Positions 44,034 to 54,092 of a DNA stretch of 59,767 bases are shown here, piece after piece. The stretch spans positions 1 to 59,767 of the forward strand of contig MDYQ01000175.1 in the NCBI GenBank assembly GCA_003024175.1, given 5' to 3'. Positions within the stretch are counted from its first letter, which is position 1; every line of letters begins with the position of its first letter. A program made the translations under genes and the position numbers. The notes beneath the pieces were generated by a model. The model made no database searches. It was not told the DNA's origin and saw nothing but the letters and a program-made list of their open reading frames with translations. The DNA is from Planoprotostelium fungivorum. Lineage: Eukaryota; Evosea; Variosea; Cavosteliida; Cavosteliaceae.

Positions 44034-44642
44034 ATGGAGGGAGCTGATGACGGAGATTCGACAGCACACGGAAGATGCGATGTGAATCATTCGAGGCACC
44101 TGTCGATGTATGCGCCAAGAAAGCATGATTGTGGACCGGTGCATCACCCACCTTCTCTCCTCACGTGCGACGGCCGATCGTCTTCCTTGTCATGCCATTG
44201 CGACACGCTGACGTGGGCTCCACATCCTGGAATGGTAACTTGTATGATGGAGTGCGACACACAGTACAGAGTCGATCGTTCAAGTCTGGTTCTTTGCAGT
44301 GGTCGCGTCCATCCGCGACAGTCCAACCGCTTCGAAACGGTCTCCATCTTCCACATTACAAACCTCCATCGTCCTTAAGGATGCGAGACCCAACCGTTGG
44401 GCTCGAAACGATTCGGACTTGTAAACATTCCAACTTGTAACGTCTATTCGTGGACTTGTGTTTCCGTGACGCTCCTGATCTCCAAATTTCCTCGAAGCTT
44501 CTCTCTCCGGCCGGAGGGAACCGTTCGCTACCGCAATCACCTGCCGTTGGAAATATGTTATGGCGGGAATATATTCTCATACAAAATGCATTACGCTTGT
44601 CCAATCGTTCGGATTTTCCCCCGAATTCAACCTCTTCCGTGA
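44034..44642 (+). pseudogene. Probable broken gene for a beta-rich Cys-containing protein
   Basis: From the ATG at 44034 (MEGADDGDSTAHGRCDVN) the frame has regular Cys and beta-like segments (CHCDTLTWAPHPG, ETVSIFHITNLHRP) and then stops near 44380. From about 44397 another frame continues in the same style (SKRFGLVNIPTCNVYSWTCVS, FSLRPEGTVRYRNHLPL) to a stop at 44642. There is no convincing GT...AG intron between them, so a frameshift or decayed splice site is the simplest reading. Family not recognised. Confidence 0.4.
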
Positions 44643-44741
44643 ACAAAAGTCCAATCACTGAACTTGACTCACAAAGCGGAGGGCGACCAAGAGAGGGAGA
44701 GGGAGACACCGACACAACTACATACGAACATAGACAACGCC

Positions 44742-45446
44742 ATGTCTTCTCTTTGGGGATACCTGTGGGGGAATCAGACGGCCGATAAGATCGATGTGGA
44801 GGCAAAGAAGGAGACGAAGGCTCTGTCTCTGGAGGACTTTGAGGTCTTACAACCTTCAAAGGTCACCAGCAGAGTCCCCGACGAAGATTTTCTAATCTTG
44901 GAGGAATCAGAGGGCAGCAATGAGGCCGACAACATCGCCTTCGTCCCCACTCTGGAAGGATCCGAGATTCTTCTGTCCGCCTCCACCATGCTGCTTATGG
45001 AAGATGCATTTTCCCAGCCAAAGACATCGACGACCGATGAGAAGAACATCAAGGAACAAATACCGGCCCCTCTATCCGACGGCGTCCAACACATGGAGGC
45101 ACCTTCCGATATCATTCAACGCCGTGACGTCAGCAGAAATGAGAGAAGGAGAGAAGAGAGGGAAGAGAAGAAGAGAGCTGGCAGACAACAACGAGAGGAA
45201 CAGAGAGTCGCCATTCAAGAGAGATTGAGAGAGGCAGCCATCCTCGATCAGCTCGCCCAGGAGGCATTAGAGAAGAAGCACTTGTCTCGCCGAGAGCTGG
45301 AATTCGAGAAGAGAAGGAGAGAGAAGATGACAAAGCAACCCCTCGTGCAGATGTCCAACAAGACCATGATGCACAGAAACTGCGGAAGAAGCTACGCCGC
45401 TCAGAGCCGTAAGAACAAGGACTTGAGAGGCACCATCCGCGTGTAG
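44742..45446 (+). CDS. Hypothetical protein with acidic LIR-like motif, possibly TP53INP/DOR-like
   Basis: One exon, 234 residues: MSSLWGYLWGNQTADKID, then the acidic motif VPDEDFLILEESEG. A charged coiled coil follows (RRREEREEKKRAGRQQREE), and the end is MMHRNCGRSYAAQSRKNK. The order short N-terminus, D/E-rich F-x-x-L motif and basic C-terminal box recalls TP53INP1/2, autophagy and nuclear proteins that bind Atg8/LC3 through such a motif. The similarity is by layout and short motif only. The frame is open upstream to an ATG at 44664; the later start is preferred for its compact N-terminus. Confidence 0.6.
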   Translation: MSSLWGYLWGNQTADKIDVEAKKETKALSLEDFEVLQPSKVTSRVPDEDFLILEESEGSNEADNIAFVPTLEGSEILLSASTMLLMEDAFSQPKTSTTDEKNIKEQIPAPLSDGVQHMEAPSDIIQRRDVSRNERRREEREEKKRAGRQQREEQRVAIQERLREAAILDQLAQEALEKKHLSRRELEFEKRRREKMTKQPLVQMSNKTMMHRNCGRSYAAQSRKNKDLRGTIRV

Positions 45447-45513
45447 ATACACACCTGTAGAAACTGTACAGCCTTTTCATCCCTCCATGAAGGGATGGTT
45501 TTCATTGCCACAT

Positions 45514-45680
45514 AAAAAAAGTTGTAAAATGTCTATATCCTCCTTTTCTCCTCACATCAAGGACGAGATGCATCCATCATCATCGTCCATCACATTTTTC
45601 GTCTTCAAAGAAAGTTGCAAGATGTTCATCCTCCTTTTATCACATCAGGACGAGATGCATCCATCATCATCGTCCATCAC
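45514..45680. repeat. Imperfect direct repeat in the 3' spacer of convergent genes
   Basis: Copies at about 45514-45593 and 45606-45680 share aaagttg, cctcctttt, cacatca, ggacgagatgcatcc and cgtccatcac in order. Just before them catccctccatgaagggatg (about 45478-45497) forms a short stem. This may be a 3'-end processing region or a small duplication. Confidence 0.7.
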
Positions 45681-45694
45681 GTTCTCCATCCTCT

Positions 45695-48600
45695 TCATCT
45701 GAGGAGAGTGTAGAGAGCCTGCTCGAAGGCGGGAATGAGCTCGGCCGATCGACTCTTCGTGTTGATTCTGCTCGGACCTCCACCGAAAGACACCTCCACC
45801 ATCATGAGAGCCTCTCCCACCTTGGCCGAAAAGTAGACAAACTCCTGAGGCGCCACCGTCCTCTTGGCCACGTAGAAGAGGTTGGCACCTCTCAACTTTC
45901 CTTGCACGCTGTTCGAGTCGCCAGCCACCTGCACCTCCCTCACGTGCTCATCGGGCATGGACCTGATGATCGTGTCACCCTCCATCACGATGAGGTCACT
46001 CACCTCCACTGAGATAGATAGTCGTCGCGGCTGACTTCACCTGCCTCAGAGAAGATGAGGTGGAAGGGTATGGTGACTTGGAAGTAGAAGACGCCAGAGT
46101 TGTTCTTGAGGGCGATCTGGATGATGTTGGCGGCCTGTTGGGCGGGGCCGAACATGTTGGGGTGGTTTGAGATGGCCAGGGATGTCTCTACGGTGGACAT
46201 TGGGTTCACGGGGGGAACCTGTTTAGACGTTCAGTCTTCATGATGATGATGATGGAGGTGATGATGATATAGGTGATGTCATGATAGAGGTGGTGATGAT
46301 GATAGAGGTGATGAACTAGAGAGGATCATGACCTGAAGCTGAGTGGGAGCGAATCCAAAGGGGTTCTTGTTGAACTGAATGGCAAAGTCACCGAGTGGTG
46401 CACCGGCCTGGTTCTGGATGGTCAAGTCCAAGTGAAGCTGTCCACCCCTGCGAGCGGCCCCGGCGGCCACTTGCATTCCGTTTCCTCTCTCGGCGGGCAA
46501 CACGATCTCCTTGGAGACGGGCTGGGACACACCTACGTACGGTTACGTACGTAACACGGCGGTTACGCACCGGTGGATGGAGAAGACAAAAAGTCGAGCT
46601 CGTCCATGACGTTGACGGGTGCCCTGGCTGCGGGTGCAGAAGTTTGAGGTAAGCTCTCTCCCACGCTGTCCAAATCGAAAATGTTGGGCTGTCCACCACC
46701 CTGCCTGAAGACGGGTCAGACGTACCGTCCGCTCGAAATTCCTCACTGTTCCTGGGGCAAGAGGGACTCTCCATCGGTCTCTCTGTCCTTCTTGACCTTG
46801 TCTTTTCTCACTTCCTTCAACTTGGTGACAAATGTGTCGGGCAATTTGTGGTAGACTGAAGCGAGAGAAGAGATCTCCCTGCAGAGAAGAGACAGCATGG
46901 CCTCGTCGATCTGAATCGTACTCTCCGAGATGAGAGGCTTCTCTCCCAGAACGACGTTCTACAACGAGTCAACTCTTTCGACTCGAGGTCGTCACCTTGG
47001 CGGCCTCGGGGTCGGTGGACAACAGCCTCCAGTAGATGTAACCTCTATCTCTGAGATCTGGGTTGTCCGTCTCCTGTGTGGCCATGTTGAGGACCTTCTG
47101 TACCATGTCCTGCGTGTCCTTCGGTCTCTTCAAGAACAGCTTGACGACGGCAGTGACCAGCTGAAGCTGAACCTGCGAGCTCTCGTCGTGGAAATTGTCC
47201 AAGAAGGAATCCAATAAGGCGTCGGCGTTCTCGATTCTCTCCGCGTATTCTCCAACGATCCAGATCATGGATGCCTTGGCCTCTGGCTCGTCGAGTGTGT
47301 CGAGGTTCTGGCAGAGGGTTGCGATGATGCTCTCGTACTGGTTGGGATACTTTCTGAAGATGTCCTTGATGACAATGATGGACTCTTGGACGACGTAAGA
47401 GACCTGAAGAGGGTGAGATGAGATGATGATGATGATGGATGATGGATGATGATGCGGACCTTCATTTGGATGAGCTCTAAGAGGACGGCGACGCAGCGGT
47501 CGGCGGCCTTGTCGATCTTGATGGCACATCTGCCGATGGCTCTCACGGCCTTTCTGACAAACTCGACGTCGACCTCGGAGGCGGCTTCCTTGAACTCGTT
47601 GAGGACCTGCGTCATGTCAGTCGTTGTAGACGAACAATAAAATGAAATAAAATAGGGCCACCTGCTCGATGTTTCTCTCTGCGGCCAACATGATCATGAT
47701 CTCCAGCTTCTCCATCTTGACGTAGATGGGATCGTTGTACTTGATGAAGAAGACTCTCATCTCGTGCGCAAGGATGCTGGGTTTCTTCTGGACGATGAGG
47801 TTGATGTTACGGAGAGCAACGTACTGAATCTCAGGCTCCTTTGTAGTCAGGAGAGTGACCAGAGGAGGTCCCATCTTCTTGCAGAGACCCTTTTGAGCCT
47901 CGGGGTTCTCGATGTGATCCATGTATGACATGATGACTTTGACGGCAGCGAGCACGACGGCCGAGTTGGCGTGGTTGAGTCTGGGGGCAACACGCTCGCA
48001 GATGGACTCTGCGTCCTTGCTGTCGGCGGTGCTGAACTTGGAGAGGGAGTTGAGAATGAAGACTTGACCCCACCTGTTATGGAGTCGGTGACGATGGAAA
48101 TGAGATGAGAAACTCACTCGGTACACTCGTTGAGGGCGGCGAGGAGTTTGTTGAGGTTAGATGCAGTCAATTGGAGGATAGTTCTTCCACTGATATCTTC
48201 GATCTCGGTGAGAGCAGCGACGGCGTTGGCGACGACGGTGGGGTTGGAGTCGGAGAGGAGCTGAATGAGGAGCTCCAAGAATCCCTGAGTCTCGACCAAT
48301 TCGGCGGAGAGATCGTAGAGCTTGGCAACGCAGAGGGCGGCGGTCTTTCTCACGTAAGGATCCTTGTCCTTGAGGCAGTTGCGAAGGGGCTCGCACAGAT
48401 ATTCGGTCACACGATCGACTCGAATGCAACCCATGGTACGGATGGCGAGGGCACGAACGAGAGGGTTCAGGTCGGAGGCATCCTGGATCGAAATGTGAAC
48501 ATCGAATCAACCGAAAAATGGATCGAAATGTTCACCTTCTGGAACGTGTTGACGGCCAGAATGGCCTTCTCGGGCTGAAGCTTGGCGTGGTTGATGACAT

Positions 48601-48860
48601 ACAAGTAGACCAACTTCTTGAGTTCGAGGTTGTTAGTTTGAATGCAGTTGAGGACGTCGGTGAAAAGCATGGAAACATCCTTTCCGACGGTCATAGCGGC
48701 GATGACCTTCTTCACGGCTTCCTTACGCTTGTCCTCACGCTGGTGGTGCAGCTCCTCCTGGAGCTCAGAGATTTCACCTATCTCATATGAGTCACGACGT
48801 AGGGGAGAGCTCTATCTCACCCTTCTTGGATCCTCCTCCGAAATACTTGGCGTCACTCAT
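45695..48860 (-). CDS. Clathrin adaptor AP-1/AP-2 beta subunit (beta-adaptin)
   Basis: Large subunit of the AP vesicle coat adaptor. The start [20 protein letters not shown] and the helical repeat trunk ([94 protein letters not shown]) match beta1/beta2-adaptin closely. A hinge with NIFDLDS follows, carrying no obvious clathrin-box LLNLD. The appendage has [12 protein letters not shown], the platform part and an end [10 protein letters not shown]. About a dozen short introns, some with tgatgatg runs; one at about 47613-47665 has the ATTTTATTTCATTTTATT tract. The single beta subunit of many protists may serve both AP-1 and AP-2. Head to head with the gene at 48967 (106 bases). Confidence 0.93.
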
Positions 48861-48966
48861 TCCGTGTTGGTGATTGAAATAATTAGCGATGAATATATCA
48901 TCCGAAATTATGAATAAAAGTGAAATAAAATACGGGAGGACCCTTGTGATCAGGTCTGTTGTGGTG

Positions 48967-49926
48967 ATGGCCGATGCAACATTGAACAAGAAAGACAAGA
49001 AGAAGAGGAGCCGACAAAAGAGGAGAAGACTCGAAGCACAAGAGAGAGATGGTGTCGTTCCATCTCAAGATGATCAGATCACGTCGGCGGCGACAGAAGC
49101 AGGGGTTTCAGACGCAACAAACAACATCATCGGTGAGGACATCGACTTCATATTGTCACTCACAGTACAATAGAAGGTCCTCAGGCGACACACATTCCCG
49201 GTCGAGTCTTCGGTGTTTGGAAGGAAGCACTACAAGTTCCCGTAAATCTGACCGACACACTCGAAATGCTGCGAGAGGAGAACAAAATGGATCCATTCTC
49301 ATCATCGTCTGAACGAATCGAAGCACCTAATCCATACGACGAGTTCCATAGAGAAGGACGGAGACAAGATGGTGAAATGAACGAGATCACACAATTGCCT
49401 TACACCGTATGCAGTGACACAGCAACCGAAAGAACCACCGAGTAAGCAACACTTTGGCCTGCGGTGTAAGAAGTGTTTCAGTCTCATCGCTCGAGATCAC
49501 GAGTTTGAACTTCGAAATGGGATCATCTACATCCTCCCATCTGCCCTCCGCGATCACCAATGGGAGGGTCTCATCTATAAAGGTGAACTGGTGAGTGTTT
49601 TTTGTCCACCATCGCCATCGCCATCACATGATGTTCGGTGTCTAACTCAGAGGAGGTCTATTGTCAGAAGATGCATCCAATCGGAGTGAGGGAGAAGAGG
49701 ACCTTTACAAATAAGACGATCAACAAGACAGCCATTCACGTCAGGAAGACAACATTTGTGGAAAACTTTGTAAACAAGTGAGTTGAAAGATGATCGCCAT
49801 GGTGGAGATAATGATGGTCATCGTGAGCTCATCTGAACGTGCAGTCCCGAGTTTCAAGATTCGGACATCATCAAGGACAAGTTGAAATGTAAAGAAACGA
49901 ATAAATTTCCAACTGTTTCCTTCTGA
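48967..49926 (+). CDS. Hypothetical protein with a CxxC domain
   Basis: Joined exons give MADATLNKKDKKKRSRQKR (basic, nuclear-signal-like), GRVFGVWKEALQVPVNLTD, then HFGLRCKKCFSLIARDHEF and IIYILPSALRDHQWEGLIY. A segment EVYCQKMHPIGVREKRTF and an end KETNKFPTVSF follow. Introns of 40-65 nt lie at 49134-49173, 49374-49416, 49591-49651 and 49780-49845. The 43-nt intron at 49374 was chosen because it is the only one that keeps the CKKC frame. CxxC plus a later Cys/His suggests a zinc-binding beta domain of the Yippee/Mis18 kind, but I cannot assign it. Confidence 0.6.
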
Positions 49927-50041
49927 AGAGGAAGAAGATGTGGTCATGTGTGTCTGTGTATGTGCTTGTAGCCACTTAGCTCGTTTCGAGGTAGTCTCAA
50001 GCGTTGGTAGCCAAAGAAAGTCGGGTCGATAATTATTACGT

Positions 50042-51872
50042 ATGATCGTCAACACATTACTACTTACAGGATTCGACTGACGAAAATGCGCAGGTCCCCT
50101 CACTACGAAGAAGGAGATCTATGGCTGGTGGATCTTCGATTTCGCATCGAGCACCTTCGTATACTCTGTCCTGCCGTTTCTCATCGTCGGCCTCTTAACG
50201 TCTATGGCCGACGAGGTAGCCGACGAGGGACACATTTATTTCCTCGGTTTCATCCAGGCCGAGCCAGAGGCCTTTGTGCCTTATTGCATCACACTGTCCG
50301 TGCTCATCCAGACACCCATCTTTGTATGTGTGGGAGCCGTGGCCGATGTGGGAGGTTATCGTAGGAAGCTTCTCATCATCACCTCGCTGGCCTCGTGCGC
50401 TTTGATCTCGGTCTTCTTCTTCATCATTTATCCCGTACCATACTGGCTTGGAGGACCACTTCTCATCATGTGCAACATCATGGTGGGCTGTGCATCCATC
50501 TTCTACAACTCCTTCCTGCCCCTTCTGGTGAAGAACTATCCCAAGGTGAGATCTTTCATCTTATCGAATCATATGATTTTGACATTAATCCTTCGATAGG
50601 TCAGAAATGAGACAGACTCCGAGAAGAAGAAGGAACTATCCGAGCGCGTCGGTAATCGTCTCTCTTCCGTCGGTATCAACGCCGGTTTCGCTGGTGGTGT
50701 CCTCTTTCTCATTCTCAACATCATGGTCTTCCTGATCATGGACCCTCAATGCACGACCGGTTGCCATGCATGCACCCCCGATCTCGCCGACTCTGAAGAG
50801 TTCTGTCCAAAGAGTTGTGGTATCGGCTACGACACCCGAACATGCGACCACGACAACTGGGCAGTCGGTGAGTCACCATCACGTCCGTCGTGTCCATCGC
50901 ATGCCGACCGTCATATAGAGTCAATCTCATCATGGGTGCCCTGTGGTGGCTTGGATTTTCCATGTTCACCTTCGTGTGGCTGAAGAACCGCGTGTCTCAC
51001 CCTCTTCCCCCCGGAGATCACATCATGACTCACTCTGCCAAGAAGATGTGGCAGCTGGCTAAAGACTGCAACAAGCTCCCCACAGCTACCCTCTTCATCT
51101 TCTCTTATTGGGTCTACACCGATGGTATGAACACCCTCTACCTGGCATGCATGGAGTACTCCATCGCCAAGCTCAAGTTCTCTTTCACCGAATCTGGTAT
51201 ATTTACTGTCTTTATCAATCTCACTGCAGTCGCTGGAAACTTTACCTTCTTGTTCTTGTCTAAAAAATCGGTGGGCCATCATCTCATCTGCATCATCGAT
51301 TAGACATCTCATCTCGAGACAGCCCAAGTTTTTCACGGGTAAGAGAATCGTCGTGATCAACCTCCTCTTGTTCCTCTGCATGCTCGTCTTCGTTCGTCTC
51401 CCCTTCACTTTGGACATGAGCGGCAACACATACAAGGGACAGTGGTATTTCATCTCTATCCTCTACGGATTCAGTTTCGCTTCCATTCAAGGATTTTCTA
51501 GAGGTATCCTGGCTCGCATGGCACCTCCCGGTGCAGAAGGTGAAAAATCTTTAAAACCATTTGAAAACGATTTTAAAGTCTGCAGGTGCCTTCTTCTCCT
51601 TCTTCGAGTTCACAAACAAGCTGACATCACCTCTCGGACCTCTCATCATGCCAACCGTCGCCACCGCTACCGGTGACTGGAAGTGGGGTGTCTTTGTCAT
51701 CTCCTTCTTCTTGGTCATCGGTTTCTTCATGCTGATGTTTGTCGATGAAGACAAGGGCTACAACGAGGCACAGAACTACAGATCTTCCGGTGGCCACGAG
51801 AGAGTGGAGATGACGCTCGTGTCACAGGATGACGATGATGAGAGAGGAAATCTGACTCGACACGCACATTGA
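50042..51872 (+). CDS. UMF1/Atg22-like major facilitator transporter
   Basis: Twelve-span MFS protein. The first clear exon (50105 on) reads KKEIYGWWIFDFASSTFVYS, the UMF1/Atg22 signature (W.YDFANS). Later segments are CVGAVADVGGYRRKLLI, IMVGCASIFYNSFLPLL, LFIFSYWVYTDGMNTLY and GAFFSFFEFTNKLTSPLGPL, with a polar tail ending RHAH. In yeast Atg22 exports amino acids from the vacuole after autophagy. Start is uncertain: a 2-codon exon at 50042 spliced to 50105 gives MIKEIYG, but its donor (gtcaac) is weak. A Cys-rich loop (CTTGCHACTPDL) of about 40 residues between spans looks lineage-specific. Confidence 0.85.
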
Positions 51873-52248
51873 GGAATACATTTCGTTTCATTGAAACTTT
51901 TTGTACGATATTCTCGAAAATGTGAATTTATTCTCTTTTATGATCAAAGCAGACACGAACCTCTTCATTGTAGATGTAATTACGAAAACGACAGATTTGT
52001 CCGCAGGTTGATTTACTTCAAATGCCCCCAGTGTCTATTCGATGATAGGAGCTGCCAGCAAATGGCCTCACATCAGCCTCCTAACCTCTCCAAGATGAAA
52101 TCGACCCGAATCTTCTGCACTCAGGCTCGCTTGAATCAAACGACAAAGACAAAGGAAATGGCACGTCAATATAGGAAAACGGAGGCGAACCTTCGCCCGA
52201 AAGTAATTTCGGTCCACCACAGCACACATAACACGAACCACGAGGAAG
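51873..52248. other. Intergenic stretch, promoter side of the secreted protein gene
   Basis: No supported gene. An open frame on the plus strand runs into the next gene out of frame and looks like chance. Confidence 0.5.
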
Positions 52249-53863
52249 ATGAGACCGATTCTTCTACTCGCTTGCCTGTGCTTCATCGCAGCGACCTACG
52301 CTCAGAACTGTGGCTGTGACGCCAACGATCCGGACTATCCGGTGAGATCAACCATATCGAGCACCTTCTCAAGCCTGACCTCGTGCAGTGCTGCTCTCAG
52401 TATGGATGGTGTGGAAACACTGCCGACTATTGTTCGCCCGACAACGGATGCCAGCAGAACTGCTGGGGATCATCATCTTCCGGTGAGTCCACCGTGAGAC
52501 GGGCTGACACCGGTAGGAGGTAGCTCGAGCTCTTCCAGCAGTGGATCGGGCTCTAGCAGTGGAGGCAGCTCATCGAGCGGTGGAGGTAGCTCTGGAGGGG
52601 GTACCAGCGGAGGTGATCCAACCCCTCCCCCGGCGGGTGAGGACAAAGACATTGCATGATGGACGACTCATGGTGTTGCAGGTAGCTGCTTCCCTCTCGG
52701 ATCTGCTTCATTCTCCAATGGTGTTCCTAACAATCGTAGCGACTGGTGGTGTTCTGCTGACGAGACTTACGGGTTCTTAGGGTAATACAACCGACATCAC
52801 GATGCATCATTAATCTCTCTTTAGATTCAGCTACCCACTCGAAGCTGGATGTGATGATTGGAGTAACAGCTACGACGCCATCACGGCCGACATGCAAACC
52901 ATGAAACAGAAGTACGGAGCCACCTTCTTAAGAACCTACCTCCCCGGATGTCGCAGCACCGACTTCTACAAGACCCTCGTCAAGGCCGGAAGAGACAACA
53001 ATATGTAAGACATCACGTCACATGCGATCTGATATGATCATCAGGGCCATCGTACCCATGCTATTCTGGGATTTTGGACAGAATGACGGTCTCATGTACG
53101 AAGCCGAGAACAACTTTCTCAACATGTTGAGCGACCCCGAGGTTGGCAAGATCGCTCCATTCGTCATCCATTCCATCCTCTTTAATGATGAAGTCGGAGA
53201 GGAAGGTGATTACTGGGTGCAGCCACTGAAAGACTTCAAACAGAAGTTGGCTCAATTTGGTGTGAGTCATCGAATGCACGTACGGAATGATGATGATCAT
53301 GTAGATCCCCTTGGCCATCACCGACGATTGGGATAGAACCAACCCCGCTGTCTATAAGAACCAGAACAATGGAGATTGGTTGAACGACTTTGGAAAGCAG
53401 ATCAACGACATCGAAGATTTAACACACAATCACAGTGAGTCTGTTCCACGTCATTGAATGTCTAAACGTGTCGCAGTTCAACCTTACTACCATCCAGAGG
53501 CAGGCAACGCTCGTGATGTTTGGTCTTACATCCAACACGAGGTGTCGGTCTCAATTTATTTCATTTTATTCTTACTCCATTCAGGTCAAATTCATGAACG
53601 ACAACAACCTCAAGAAACCTCACATCATCTCTCAATCTTGCTGGCCTTCTTCTGGTGGTGGCCACGCTTACAGAGGAGGTGATATTGACAACACGGACAA
53701 CTTCATCTTCTATTGGAAGCTGTTCACCGACAACTGTCAATACTGGAAGGACAACCGTGTTGGATGGTTCATGCACGCCTGGTCTGATAACGGAGAGGGG
53801 CCGCTGGGACTTTTAGATGGAAACAACAACCCAAAGTTCGACTTTAATCCTCAGAAGTGCTGA
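52249..53863 (+). CDS. Secreted hevein-domain protein with GH17-like (beta-glucanase) fold
   Basis: Signal peptide [19 protein letters not shown]; then a type-1 chitin-binding (hevein) domain with [18 protein letters not shown] Ser/Gly-rich linker follows, then a GH17-like TIM-barrel: [63 protein letters not shown] and [14 protein letters not shown]17 enzymes cut beta-1,3-glucan with one Glu as acid (NE) and one as nucleophile (ETGWPS). Here the acid-side DE is present, but the nucleophile site reads [10 protein letters not shown], that is Gln for Glu. The protein may therefore be a wall-binding lectin or use another residue. About seven introns of 30-50 nt. Expected role: cyst/spore wall or digestion of fungal prey. 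Confidence 0.78.
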
Positions 53864-54092
53864 CGACGATAAATCACATGCTTGTTACTCATCGCACGGT
53901 GATTAGAGTCATCCTTGATTCGAGTTGCTCGTATCTCCACCGACACTCGTCACAAATGAAACATTCAAATTTGAAGGCTGAATCGATTTATTGTTGCGTC
54001 ACTAAAGAGAGAACAGGCAGAAGCTCAAGATGCAGAACGCTAGACAACTGCTCAAATCTACCGAACGTAAGATTCGACAATATACGACCGTC

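Noticed and set aside
49400-49417. A 16-nt intron (gtatgcagtgacacag) joining LPYT to QPKEPP
   Set aside because: The frame would allow it, but a 43-nt intron starting at 49374 also keeps the CKKC frame and matches the usual intron size here.
51891-52319. Rightward frame of 142 codons upstream of the hevein protein
   Set aside because: Its end overlaps the real start and signal peptide in another frame, and its composition is that of non-coding DNA.
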